Under the pieces are notes generated by a model. It saw only the letters and a list, made by a program, of their open reading frames with translations, ran no database searches and was not told where the DNA came from. The translations under genes were made by a program, and so were the position numbers. 64,000 nt of DNA from the NCBI GenBank assembly GCA_036005525.1, contig DASYQM010000451.1:1-64000 (forward strand), read 5' to 3'. Of this stretch, positions 26,544 to 35,371 are shown in pieces. The DNA is from UBA9676 sp036005525 (lineage in GTDB: Bacteria > Actinomycetota > Actinomycetes > Streptosporangiales > Streptosporangiaceae). Position 1 is the stretch's first letter. Every line of letters begins with the position of its first letter.

Positions 26544-27372
26544 ATGAACAGAGGCGAGCTCTCCGGCGCGGGGAGGGCCGCCTCCCTCCGGCACCCACTC
26601 AGCAAGGTCCCGGAAGTGACGGTCTACTTCTGGATCACCAAGGTGCTGACGACCGGCATGGGGGAGGCGACGTCGGACTACCTGGTTCACCGGGTCAATC
26701 CGAAGATCGCGGTCGTTATCGGCTTCACGGCCTTCGCCGCCGCCATGGCGCTGCAGTTCCGCAGCCGCCGGTACAACACGTGGGTCTACTGGCTCGCCGC
26801 GTCATGGTCGCCGTTTTCGGCACGATGGCGGCCGACGTCCTGCACATTGGGCTGGGCATCCCGTACGCTGTGTCGACGCTGTTCTTCATGATCGTGCTGG
26901 CCGTGATTTTCGTGGCCTGGTACCGGTCCGAGGGAACGCTGTCCATCCACAGCATCTACACCCGCCGCCGCGAGCTGTTCTACTGGGCGACCGTGCTGGC
27001 CACGTTCGCGCTGGGTACCGCCGCCGGCGACCTCACCGCGAAGGTCGCCGGGCTGGGCTATTTCGGCTCGGGTGTCATGTTCGCTGTGGTGATCGCCGTC
27101 CCGGCCATGGCGTACCGGTGGCTCGGCCTGAACGCGATCGTGGCGTTCTGGTTCGCCTACATCGTGACCCGTCCGCTGGGGGCCTCATTCGCGGACTGGC
27201 TGGCGTGGCCGCCCAGCGTCGGCGGCCTCGGGCTCGGCCACGGTGTGGTGAGCCTGGGTTCGACGATCATCATCGTCGGCCTGGTTGCCTACATGGCTGT
27301 GACCGGCAAGGACGTCATGGTGCGGCACGTCGCACCGGGCCCGGCGGACCGGGCAGCCGCTGACCCGGGCGC
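26544..27372 (+). pseudogene. COG4705-type membrane protein, broken by a frameshift
   Basis: The first part (26544 to about 26800) reads HPLSKVPEVTVYFWITKVLTTGMGE and continues to YNTWVYWLAA. The second part continues in frame 2 from about 26802 with VMVAVFGTMAADVLHIGLG through to VAYMAVTGKDV. Adding one base at 26801/26802 (GCG-GTC-ATG) restores the full multi-spanning protein typical of this uncharacterised family. The natural end also seems lost: frame 2 runs on into an IS256-type remnant and stops at 27625. Either a real pseudogene or a sequencing error in a GC-rich stretch. A CATACT box at 26531, 8 bp before the ATG, could be a leaderless promoter -10. Confidence 0.75.
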
Positions 27373-27379
27373 TGACGTG

Positions 27380-27990
27380 CGTGCTGGCCGGTCCAGGCCG
27401 GGCGGCACAGCGGGATCTCCAAGTCCGAGGTGTCGCGGATCTGCGCCGATCGGGTACCGAGGTGGCCGTGTTCCGGGACCGGCCGCCGGCGGGGCGGCCT
27501 TTCCGGTACGTGTTCCTGGACGCGACCTACCGCAAGGCCCGCGGCGGATCACCGGGTGGTCTCCCAGGCCGCGGTGGTGGCGACCGGTGTCGCCACTGAT
27601 GGCCATCGGGAGGTGCTGGGTTTAGAGGTCGGACACAGCGAGGACGGGGCCTTTGGACCGCGTTCCTGCGCTCATTGAAGACCCGCGGCCTTTGCGGGGT
27701 GCAGCTGGTCATCTCCGCGCCGCCGCCCCGACGTCACCGCCTTCGCCGCTTCCCGGTCAGCCACTGGCAGAAAATCTGGAGCACCAACCCGCTGGAGCGG
27801 CTGAACAAAGAATCAAGCGCCGCACTGACATGGCCGGCGCCTTCCCCAACTCCGCCGCCCTGCTGCGGCTGGTCGTTGCTGTCCTAGTGGAAGCCCACGA
27901 CGAATGGCAAGTCAGCGAACGCCGCCACCTGTCCAAAGGCTCCATGGCCTGCTCGACGCCAAGACCACCAACCCGAAGGGAGGTAGCCAC
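27380..27990 (+). mobile_element. Decayed IS256-family (mutator-type) transposase fragment
   Basis: Pieces of one transposase appear in three frames: TEVAVFRDRPPAGRPFRYVF with the conserved LDATYRKAR near 27510, VVSQAAVVATGVATDGHREV near 27560, then GVQLVISA near 27700. After a large internal deletion come SHWQKIWSTNPLERLN near 27765, KRRTDMAGAFPNSAALLRLV near 27815 and VEAHDEWQVSERRHLS near 27890. The middle catalytic portion is gone and several frameshifts are present. It cannot move by itself. No terminal inverted repeats were identified. It lies at the left edge of the lower-GC surface gene set. Confidence 0.8.
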
Positions 27991-28157
27991 ACCAGCCCGC
28001 TGACCAGAGCATGGTGATGATCACTTACACCACGCGGCGGGACGCGACGGTTACGGCAACCTAAACTGGCGGTAAACGCCAGATTGACCCCGTCTTTCTA
28101 TCGCTCATCCTGATCTGTTATGTTGGCTTGGCATGGTTTTGCTGCGGTGGCGGACTT

Positions 28158-28247
28158 CGGCCATGGGTGGCCTGCCCCCGCGGCAACGGGGAGCATGGCC
28201 TAAGTGGGAGAGGGGATTGCCGCGGCCACGCCTCCCTAGACCTAGGG
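28158..28247 (+). ncRNA. Candidate structured leader RNA upstream of the GT2 fusion gene
   Basis: Within a gene-free stretch (27991-28414), three pairings are visible. GGCCATG (28159-28165) pairs with CATGGCC (28194-28200) around an inner CCCCG/CGGGG hairpin (28176-28180 with 28187-28191). Next, GGGAG (28206-28210) can pair with CTCCC (28232-28236). The CCC of that partner can instead pair within CCCTAGACCTAGGG (28234-28247). The last two pairings compete, as in a switch or attenuator. I do not recognise a known riboswitch class. A small hairpin also lies at 28066-28082. The rest of the stretch shows nothing I can name. Confidence 0.3.
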
Positions 28248-28414
28248 CGAATCCCAGGGCCCTGCGGCCTCACAATGGCGGGGGATCGGCATAACGCCTG
28301 ATACCCCCTGTGTCCCGCCCGCCAGTGCCGGCGTGCACTGGCCGCCGTCGTCAGCCCCGGGTGCCGCTCCAGGCACTACATACGCGTACGTCGGAGCCGA
28401 GAGGGCGGGCCCGG

Positions 28415-30943
28415 ATGCACGATGACGTTGACTTTCAATGTCTTGAACACACCACCAGTCCGTCAGCTGCGCAAGAACCCCATGTTACGGCCGGAAGCGC
28501 CGACCGCTACGCGATCGCGAACCTCAACAACTGCGTAACGGCCGCACCACCGCATCTGACCGTGATCGTCCCGACGCGCCGGGAAGAACACGATGTCGCG
28601 TCCCTCCTCGACGGCCTGGGACGCGCCGTCGCCGGGCTCGGCGCTGAGATCATTTTCGTCGTCGACAGCACCGAGGCCTGCCCGAGCGGGCTCGTCCGCA
28701 GTGCGGCACGCTGCCGCGTGCCGGTGCGGCTCCTGCGCTCGCCGCGGTCTGCGCGGTGGGCGGATCGCAGCAGTGCCGTGGCGGCGGGCACGCGGCATGC
28801 GCGCGGCGAGTGGGTGCTGGTGATGAACGCAGGACCACAGCATCCGCCCGAGGCAGCGGCCACGCTCGCGAGCGTGGCGATGCGGCATGACGCGGACATC
28901 GTGATCGGCACGCGCTACGCCGACGGCATCTCACCTCCTGACTGCCCCGGCCGGATGAGGCGGATGCTGGTCGCCGCAGCGACATGGCTGGCCAAGACCG
29001 CGTTCCCGCGGCGGCTAGCGATGGTGAGCGACCCGCTCAGCGGTCTGTTCGCATTCCGGGCGGCCGCTGTGCGCGATGGCCGGCTCAACCCGCTCGCGTC
29101 CAGGATGCTGCTGGAAATCCTGGTACGGCACCCGTCCACCCGGGTCGCTGAAGTCGCCTACCCGGTCTCCCTCCGGGGCACAGGACCACGGGCTCCCCTG
29201 TACAGAGGGCTGCAGTTCCTGCTCGACCTGGCCAGCCTCCGGCTGTCACGGCTGGCCGGGCAGCTGCGCGAGAAACCCGTCACATCCTCGGAACGAATCG
29301 GCCAGACGCTGCGGTTCGTGGCCTTCGGCATGGTCGGCGCCACCGGCCTAGTCGTCAACACCGGGGCCCTGTGGTTCTTCTACGACGTCCTGGGATGGAA
29401 CCACCTCGTCGGCGCGGCCCTCGCCACCCAGATCTCCACCGCCTGGAACTTCGCCCTCATCGACACCATGGTCTACCGGAAGCGGGCCGACGGCGGCCGT
29501 CTGCGCCGGGCGGTCAGCTTCTTCGCCATGAACAACCTGCTGCTGGTGGCGCGGCTACCGGTGCTCCAGGCACTCGTCGTCTCGGGCGTGGGTGTGCTCA
29601 CCGCGAACGCCATCACGCTGGCTCTGCTTTTCCTGATCCGGTTCGTCGTCAGTGACCGGGCGATCTTCGGCTCCGCCAAGTCCGACAAGACGCGCGACCC
29701 GGTCCGGATCCTGGTGGACCTCACCGCCCCTTCCCCGGCCAACCAGGGCAACGGGCATGCCCCGGCCAGCAGCAAGCGCCCGCGGTACCTGCCGTACCGC
29801 TACGACGTCGCCGGCGTGGTAACCATCGGTTCGCAGATCGTGCTTCCCGAGCTTGAATTCTTCCGGGCCCAGTGGGTCGCCGACAGCGACGTGGACATCG
29901 CGGTGCGGGTCGGCGACGTGGGTGGCAGGACGCCGCGCAAGCGCGCCGCGATGACCGAGTACGGCGATCACGCCGCCATCAGGTATACCGAGCACCTCGG
30001 CCGTATCGGTGCGAACTTCCGTGTGTACCTGGGCAGCCCTCTGTCGGTCGAGATCGGACCGTTGCTGGCCCGTTCCTCCCATGTCGCCTACACCAACGTT
30101 CTCGAACCGCTGCTGCGGTTCGTGATGGCTTCCCGGGGCCGGATGCTGCTGCACTCGGCGTGCGTCGAGGTCAACGGTGTGGGCGTGATGCTGTCCGCGC
30201 GGACCGACACTGGCAAGACCGGGACGGTGCTGCGGCTGCTGTACGAGCACGGCGGGCGGTTCCTGTCCGACGACATGACGGTGATCGACAGGCACGGAAA
30301 CGCGTCCTGTTTCCCCAAGCCGCTGACGATCAGCGCGCATACCCTCCGCGCCGTGCGGGCGGAAGACCTGACCCGGTCCGAGTGGCACCGGCTGCAGTTC
30401 CAGAGCCGGCTGCACTCCAAGAACGGCCGGTCCTTTGCCATGGCACTGAGCCGCTTCAACGTGCCAATCATGGGCATTAACGCGCTCACCCAAATGATCA
30501 TCCCTCCGCCCAAGTACACCGTTGACCGGCTCGTTCCGTGCCGTATGGCCAGTTCCACCCAGGTCAGGGAGCTGTTCATCATCGAGCGGGGCGCCGCGCG
30601 GCTGGACGACCTGGGTCGTGAAGAAGCCCTCGAGCAATTGATCGTCAACACCGATGACGCGTACGGATTCCCGCCCTTCCGGTACCTCGCGCCCGCGATC
30701 ACCATCGACGGCCGGGACTACCAGGGGCTGCGCCTCGCCGAGCGGCAGATCCTGGCCGAGTTCCTCACCCACCTCCGCGTCCGCGTCCTCTCGTCCGACT
30801 GCTTCGGCTGGGCCGCCGACATCCCGCGCCTCATCCATGACGACGCCGGGCTGACAGCAGGTGGCCCGGAAAGCAATGGGCACCCCCGCCCAGACGCCTG
30901 GCCCCGGTGGGATCACGGTCTCGCCCACGGGAGGGCTCTATGA
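28415..30943 (+). CDS. GT2 glycosyltransferase - GtrA membrane domain - HPr-kinase-like P-loop fusion
   Basis: 842 residues from the ATG at 28415 (GAGAGG 9 bases upstream; the frame opens earlier at 28310). Domain 1 (about 45-280) is a dolichyl-phosphate-mannose-synthase-like GT2 fold: TVIVPTRREEHDV and IIFVVDSTE, though the usual DDxSxD is altered. Domain 2 (about 290-415) is a four-helix GtrA-type membrane unit (RFVAFGMVGATGLVVNTGAL). Domain 3 (about 460-830) is HPr-kinase/PEPCK-like, with a P-loop SARTDTGKT near 592 lacking the usual first Gly, and LSDDMTVID after it. It probably makes or flips a lipid-linked sugar for a surface polymer. The role of the C-terminal domain is unknown. The three-part fusion is unusual. 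Confidence 0.75.
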   Translation: MHDDVDFQCLEHTTSPSAAQEPHVTAGSADRYAIANLNNCVTAAPPHLTVIVPTRREEHDVASLLDGLGRAVAGLGAEIIFVVDSTEACPSGLVRSAARCRVPVRLLRSPRSARWADRSSAVAAGTRHARGEWVLVMNAGPQHPPEAAATLASVAMRHDADIVIGTRYADGISPPDCPGRMRRMLVAAATWLAKTAFPRRLAMVSDPLSGLFAFRAAAVRDGRLNPLASRMLLEILVRHPSTRVAEVAYPVSLRGTGPRAPLYRGLQFLLDLASLRLSRLAGQLREKPVTSSERIGQTLRFVAFGMVGATGLVVNTGALWFFYDVLGWNHLVGAALATQISTAWNFALIDTMVYRKRADGGRLRRAVSFFAMNNLLLVARLPVLQALVVSGVGVLTANAITLALLFLIRFVVSDRAIFGSAKSDKTRDPVRILVDLTAPSPANQGNGHAPASSKRPRYLPYRYDVAGVVTIGSQIVLPELEFFRAQWVADSDVDIAVRVGDVGGRTPRKRAAMTEYGDHAAIRYTEHLGRIGANFRVYLGSPLSVEIGPLLARSSHVAYTNVLEPLLRFVMASRGRMLLHSACVEVNGVGVMLSARTDTGKTGTVLRLLYEHGGRFLSDDMTVIDRHGNASCFPKPLTISAHTLRAVRAEDLTRSEWHRLQFQSRLHSKNGRSFAMALSRFNVPIMGINALTQMIIPPPKYTVDRLVPCRMASSTQVRELFIIERGAARLDDLGREEALEQLIVNTDDAYGFPPFRYLAPAITIDGRDYQGLRLAERQILAEFLTHLRVRVLSSDCFGWAADIPRLIHDDAGLTAGGPESNGHPRPDAWPRWDHGLAHGRAL

Positions 30944-31095
30944 AGCCGCGTCGAATCCATGGTTCTGCGGGGCCGAGCGCGATCATGCCCAAGGACGAGG
31001 CCCCCGCTGAGTCACGCGGCCGCAACAACGCACAAGGGGCAACGGCACCGACCCGGACTGGCACGGCGTACGCGGAGCCGGCTGCTGATGCCTGA
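30940..31095 (+). CDS. Possible small protein (51 residues) bridging two genes
   Basis: The ATG at 30940 overlaps the stop of the fusion gene (ATGA), and its stop lies 8 bp inside the start of the phosphoesterase gene, so it fits exactly in the gap. The product is basic at the N-terminus and rich in Ala, Pro and Gly, with no membrane segment or motif. Third-position GC is only moderately high. It may be a real coupled small gene or a translational bridge. I recognise no family. Confidence 0.3.
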   Translation: MKPRRIHGSAGPSAIMPKDEAPAESRGRNNAQGATAPTRTGTAYAEPAADA

Positions 31096-32062
31096 GACCA
31101 CGCCGATGACCGATCCGGCCAAACGCAGCCTTCCGCATGCTCGGCGCCGGACGTTCCCCGTCCTGCTCGGACTCGCTGTGCTTGCACCGGCATGGATTGC
31201 CGCCTGCGCACGAACTCCGGCCTCGCATGGGCACGTCGGCAATGTCGTCGTCGTGGCCGCCGGCGATATCGCCTGCGGCCCCACGGATGTGCCGGAGGCG
31301 CACGGTCGGACCTGCCGCCAAATGGCCACAAGTGATCTGGTGCTGAGGCTCCACCCAGCGGCAGTGCTCCCGCTCGGCGATAATCAGTACCCCGTCGGCA
31401 GGGGCAAGAGCTACGGCCTCTACTACGGCCCGAGCTGGGGGCGGTTTAGAGCGATCACTCATCCCGTGCCGGGCAATCATGAGTACCTGAGCCGAGCCGC
31501 CGATGGCTATTACAGCTATTTTGGCTCTGCCGCAGGCGTACCCAGCCGTGGCTACTACAGCTTCAACCTGGGAGCCTGGCATCTGATCGCGCTGAACGCT
31601 AATTGCTCCTTCATTGGCGGCTGTTTCAGTGGGTCCGCGGAGGAGCGGTGGCTCGCGGCAGACTTGCGGGAGCATCCCTCCGCGTGCACGCTCGCGTATT
31701 GGCATCAGCCTCGATTCAGCTCCGGAGAGCATGGCGACGCGCCAGCTGCTGGCGCCTTCTGGCGGGATCTGGTTGGCGCCCATGCCGACGTGGTTCTGAA
31801 CGCACACGATCATGATTACGAGCGTTTCGCCCCACAGGACGCGTTCGGTCACGCCGATCCCTCCGGTATTCGCGAGTTCGTCATCGGCACTGGCGGCAAG
31901 AGCCACTATGGGTTCAAGGAGATTCAGCCGAACAGTGTTGTCCGTAACGACACCGCATTCGGGGTGCTGGTAATGACCCTTCACTCGGATAATTACAGCT
32001 GGCGTTTCGAGTCGGCGGCCGGATCATCCTTCCACGACTCCGGGACGGGCCAATGCCATTGA
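31088..32062 (+). CDS. Exported metallophosphoesterase (lipoprotein)
   Basis: 324 residues from the ATG at 31088; an ATG at 31106 is an alternative. A basic N-terminus is followed by a hydrophobic segment and a lipobox-like IAAC near residue 38, so it is probably membrane-anchored outside. Calcineurin-like metal-binding motifs in order: VAAGDIAC, LPLGDNQY, PVPGNHEY, YWHQPRFS and LNAHDHDYERF, as in purple acid phosphatase relatives. It likely removes phosphate from a phosphorylated surface or lipid-linked product. It sits between two glycosyltransferase-type genes. The substrate is unknown. Confidence 0.85.
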   Translation: MPETTPMTDPAKRSLPHARRRTFPVLLGLAVLAPAWIAACARTPASHGHVGNVVVVAAGDIACGPTDVPEAHGRTCRQMATSDLVLRLHPAAVLPLGDNQYPVGRGKSYGLYYGPSWGRFRAITHPVPGNHEYLSRAADGYYSYFGSAAGVPSRGYYSFNLGAWHLIALNANCSFIGGCFSGSAEERWLAADLREHPSACTLAYWHQPRFSSGEHGDAPAAGAFWRDLVGAHADVVLNAHDHDYERFAPQDAFGHADPSGIREFVIGTGGKSHYGFKEIQPNSVVRNDTAFGVLVMTLHSDNYSWRFESAAGSSFHDSGTGQCH

Positions 32063-32108
32063 TAGGACCTTGGAACGCCGCTCGGGGCAGTAGGCAGGAG
32101 GACCGGAA

Positions 32109-34466
32109 ATGAGCCTCTCGCCGTTGAAGACCCTGCCGCGGGGACGCCCTTCGGTCAGAGTAGGCAAATTGAGGCCCCGGCCGGAGCGGTGGAGATCGCT
32201 TGTCCGCGCGGTTGCCAGGCATTTTGACCCGCCGCTGATGGCGATCATAAGCCTCGCCGCGTTTCTCCGCTTCTGGGAGCTTGGCCGCGTTGGTCTGCGC
32301 GGGGATGAGGCTGTTTACGCCGGCCAGGCCGCCGTGCTCGCAGGCGCCAAGGAATACAGCCGTTTCTTCATCCTCCAAAGTCGCGGCGATTCAAACTTCC
32401 TGCTCTTCCAGGAAGTGGTTTCCGTCATATACCGCGTGACAGGAGTCAGTGATCTGTCAGCACGGGCCGTTGCTGCTACGTTCAGTGTCCTGACGGTCAT
32501 CGTGACCTACTTGATCGGAAAGGCGCTTTTCGGCCGGCGCACCGGACTCTTCTCGGCATTGTTGCTGTCGGTCAGCGGCTATGCCGTGATGCTCGGGCGC
32601 TTGGCGCTGCTCGATTCCGCGCTTACATTTCTGTTCGCCACCGCAATGCTGTGTGTGGTCAAGTGGATATCGACCAAGCGGAGCGGCTGGCTTTACGGCT
32701 TCGCCGCGGCCGCCTCCCTCACCGTCCAGGCGAAGATCGCTGGCGGGCTCGCCCTGCTCGTCGCCGCCAGCTATCTGCTGATCAACCGGTCTGCGGGCCA
32801 GCTGACGCGGCGCCGACTGCTCATTGCCGCCGGGGTGTTCCTTGTTGCGCTGACCCCGGTTGTGATGCAGCTTGCCACCAACTGGGAGCTTTACGCCGGG
32901 TTCTTGTCCACGAGCATCCGGCGGGCGAGTGCGGTGCCGTGGTACTACTACGGGCAGGTCCTGGTATCACACGACGGCCCGTTCCTTTTCGCCCTGTACA
33001 TCATCGGTATCGCATTCGCGGTCGGCCGGCGATCGCGTAGTGATCTGCTACCACTGCTCTGGCTACTCACGGTAGCGGTGTTCTACCAGATCTATCCGCT
33101 CAAAGCATTCAACTACCTGTTGCCGGCGCTGCCTGCGTTGTCCATACTGACAGGCCGGATGCTCGATGCCCTGGCGCAGTGGTTCCACACGTTCACCGTG
33201 CGGGCGGTTTCCGCTGCCGCCACCGTTCGGGCGGTTTCCGTTGCCATTCTCGCCGTCATGGTGGTCGGCGCTGCCGCGCCGTATCTGCGGGATACATGGC
33301 AGGACGATAGCTATGTCGGCCTGAAGGGGGCGGCGACGTGGCTGGCCAAGTCAACGCCGCCGGGTGCTGGCGTCATGACGATTTCGCGCGGCTCAGCTCA
33401 GTACGTCTTCGCTTTCTACGCTCACCGCGATTCCTATCCCTTCGGCCGGTTCAACCTCGCCACGGTGTTCCCGGGCGGCAAGATCGTCCCTGCTTCCGCC
33501 CCGCCACCGGCAGCGCGGACTCCGCGGGACTGGGTCAACCGGTGGCCCCCCCGCCTGATCCGGAACGGCCGGGTTTCCTACCTGGTGTACTACACCACCG
33601 TCGCGGATGATCCGCCGGAGGAGAGCCAGGTCGTCGAGACTTCCACGCAGCGCCAGTTCCGGCTTCTCATTGAACGGTACGGCGGGCGGCTCGTGCATAC
33701 CGTCTACTATCGCCACGAGGGCAGGGCCTGGATCTACCGGCTGACCACCAGGCTGCCGCACCCTGTCCTGTCCTACGCGGTGCGCGGCGCGGCCCTGACT
33801 GTGCGGGGAGCCGGCTTTACCGAGAACGCCGCAGTGACGGCGACATACAACGGCCACCGGATCGGATACGGCGAGGCGGATGGAGACGGCTCAGTGACGA
33901 TGTCGCTGCGGTTCCCAGACCGTCCGCGCCCGCGATACCTGCTCACCTTCACCGACGCGGCAGGCCGCTACGCGTCGGTGACCCTGCCGAAGCCGGTCAT
34001 CGCGTACAGCACGCAGCACCGGATCGCGACCGTGACCGGGATTGGCTTCCAGAGGTCCTCGCCGATTACCGTGACCTACCACGGTGTCGTGATAGCCCAT
34101 GCGAGGTCGGCGGCTGACGGCAGCTTCGTTGTGTCGTTCCGCCAGCCCGCCCGCCTGTTCCGTCATGGCCAGCTCGTGGTAACGGATCGCCTGGGCAACC
34201 GGGGTTTGCTTGTGCTAATCAACCCCAGGCTGAGGCATAGTGTCGCCCATGGCCGAGTGACGCTTCACGGTTCCGGGTATCCGCCGGGGGCTCTGGTGAC
34301 AGCGCTTTACCATGGCCGACTCATGGCGAGCACTCGTGCAGGTATGAAGGGCTCCATTTCCCTTTCCTTCACGCTACCGCCGGGAGCGAAGCCAGGGTGG
34401 CTTCTGGAAGTCAGGGACACAGCCGACCACTACACGACGGTGATCCAGATGGGGCACCGCCGGTGA
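32109..34466 (+). CDS. GT39-type membrane glycosyltransferase with C-terminal repeat domains
   Basis: 785 residues. Residues about 40-420 hold ten or more membrane segments. The GT-C acidic motif LRGDEAVYAGQA near 65 in the first outer loop is typical of the PMT/ArnT family, which moves sugars from polyprenyl phosphate carriers. After about 540 come three related beta-rich units of about 75 residues, each opening near PHPVLSYAVRGAALTVRGAG, PKPVIAYSTQHRIATVTGIG or NPRLRHSVAHGRVTLHGSG, and containing a T(A/V)xYxG-type strand (ATYNGHRIG, VTYHGVVIA, ALYHGRLMA). Catalytic GT39 proteins normally lack such repeats. They may bind polymer outside the membrane. It lies 46 bp after the phosphoesterase gene. 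Confidence 0.82.
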   Translation: MSLSPLKTLPRGRPSVRVGKLRPRPERWRSLVRAVARHFDPPLMAIISLAAFLRFWELGRVGLRGDEAVYAGQAAVLAGAKEYSRFFILQSRGDSNFLLFQEVVSVIYRVTGVSDLSARAVAATFSVLTVIVTYLIGKALFGRRTGLFSALLLSVSGYAVMLGRLALLDSALTFLFATAMLCVVKWISTKRSGWLYGFAAAASLTVQAKIAGGLALLVAASYLLINRSAGQLTRRRLLIAAGVFLVALTPVVMQLATNWELYAGFLSTSIRRASAVPWYYYGQVLVSHDGPFLFALYIIGIAFAVGRRSRSDLLPLLWLLTVAVFYQIYPLKAFNYLLPALPALSILTGRMLDALAQWFHTFTVRAVSAAATVRAVSVAILAVMVVGAAAPYLRDTWQDDSYVGLKGAATWLAKSTPPGAGVMTISRGSAQYVFAFYAHRDSYPFGRFNLATVFPGGKIVPASAPPPAARTPRDWVNRWPPRLIRNGRVSYLVYYTTVADDPPEESQVVETSTQRQFRLLIERYGGRLVHTVYYRHEGRAWIYRLTTRLPHPVLSYAVRGAALTVRGAGFTENAAVTATYNGHRIGYGEADGDGSVTMSLRFPDRPRPRYLLTFTDAAGRYASVTLPKPVIAYSTQHRIATVTGIGFQRSSPITVTYHGVVIAHARSAADGSFVVSFRQPARLFRHGQLVVTDRLGNRGLLVLINPRLRHSVAHGRVTLHGSGYPPGALVTALYHGRLMASTRAGMKGSISLSFTLPPGAKPGWLLEVRDTADHYTTVIQMGHRR

Positions 34467-35371
34467 GCGCCACCAGGCCCGATCAGGGCCAGGCGACGCA
34501 CGACACAGCAGGTCCCGACCACGCCGACGCTCACCGGCTTACCCGGATGCAGCTTGTGATTACGGTCGCTGTGCTCCTCGCCGCGGGGGCTGCTCTGCTG
34601 TACGTCCTGCTCGGCCCCTCCGGGGTACTCCGCAGGTCCACCGGGGCTCCCGCATGGCTGCCTGGCGCCGCGGCATGCCGCGCGGACCCACTGGCGCATG
34701 TCCATGACCCTGGCCGCCTCAAGGTCGTGGCGAACTGCGCGACCGTTCGCGGCCTGGTCGAGCAAGTGCAGTACAAGCCCGGCGACGGCGACTGGCAGGT
34801 GACCGTCGCTGTCGATCCCCAGTACCGGCGCTTCCTGACGCCTGCTGACCACGGTGTGCTTCCGGTACGGGTTATCCCCACCGATCTGCCCCACGTCCCG
34901 CTCCCAGCGCTGGGCCAGCATGCCACCTTCTACGGCGCCTGGGTCCTGAATAAGAACCTGCACGGCCGGGCCGAGATGCACCCGGCATGGCGTATCAGCG
35001 CAGCTTCGGCCGCCCTGGCTGGGCGCGCGCCAGGCGGGACTGCCGGTTCCCGTACCGGAGGCCGCCTCATGCTAAGAGTCACCGCGCCGCCCCTGGTGGC
35101 TGTGGGGGCGCCGTTCACCGTCAACGTGCGCTGCGCCCTCGTGCTGCCAAGGAGGACCGTTCGCGCAAGCTTGGTACATCTCTTCATCGAGATCACTAAC
35201 AGCCAGGGAGTGGGTGTGCGATGGCAGGCACGGTCCACAAACCTGCTCGGCGATGCGGACTTCCGGCTGGTCGCGCTCGATGCGCCCGGCAGGTTCGCCG
35301 TGCATATCTATGCCGGCAAGTCAGGACTGTTCCGAACCGCTGAGCAAAGCCTCACCGTCCGGCGGGCATGA
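34463..35371 (+). CDS. Membrane-anchored protein of unknown function
   Basis: 302 residues from a GTG overlapping the preceding stop (GTGA). One membrane segment (about 31-50, QLVITVAVLLAAGAALLYVL) anchors it. The remainder is probably outside the cell: a first domain around residues 65-180 (containing VANCATVRGLVEQVQYKPGD, similar to secreted proteins that test sugar or lipid ligands) and a second beta-rich domain from about 205 (LRVTAPPLVAVGAPFTVNV). I recognise no family with confidence. Coupled by overlaps to the GT39-type and DNRLRE genes, so probably part of the same assembly. Confidence 0.65.
   Translation: MSATRPDQGQATHDTAGPDHADAHRLTRMQLVITVAVLLAAGAALLYVLLGPSGVLRRSTGAPAWLPGAAACRADPLAHVHDPGRLKVVANCATVRGLVEQVQYKPGDGDWQVTVAVDPQYRRFLTPADHGVLPVRVIPTDLPHVPLPALGQHATFYGAWVLNKNLHGRAEMHPAWRISAASAALAGRAPGGTAGSRTGGRLMLRVTAPPLVAVGAPFTVNVRCALVLPRRTVRASLVHLFIEITNSQGVGVRWQARSTNLLGDADFRLVALDAPGRFAVHIYAGKSGLFRTAEQSLTVRRA

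Noticed and set aside
24494..26605. A 703-residue dehydrogenase fusion
   Set aside because: The N-terminal 380 residues are antisense to the SDR gene. Dehydrogenase similarity begins at GTG 25447.
28129..28146. Sigma-54-like promoter (TGGCATGGTTTTGC)
   Set aside because: The GG-to-GC spacing is one base short, and actinobacteria generally lack sigma-54.
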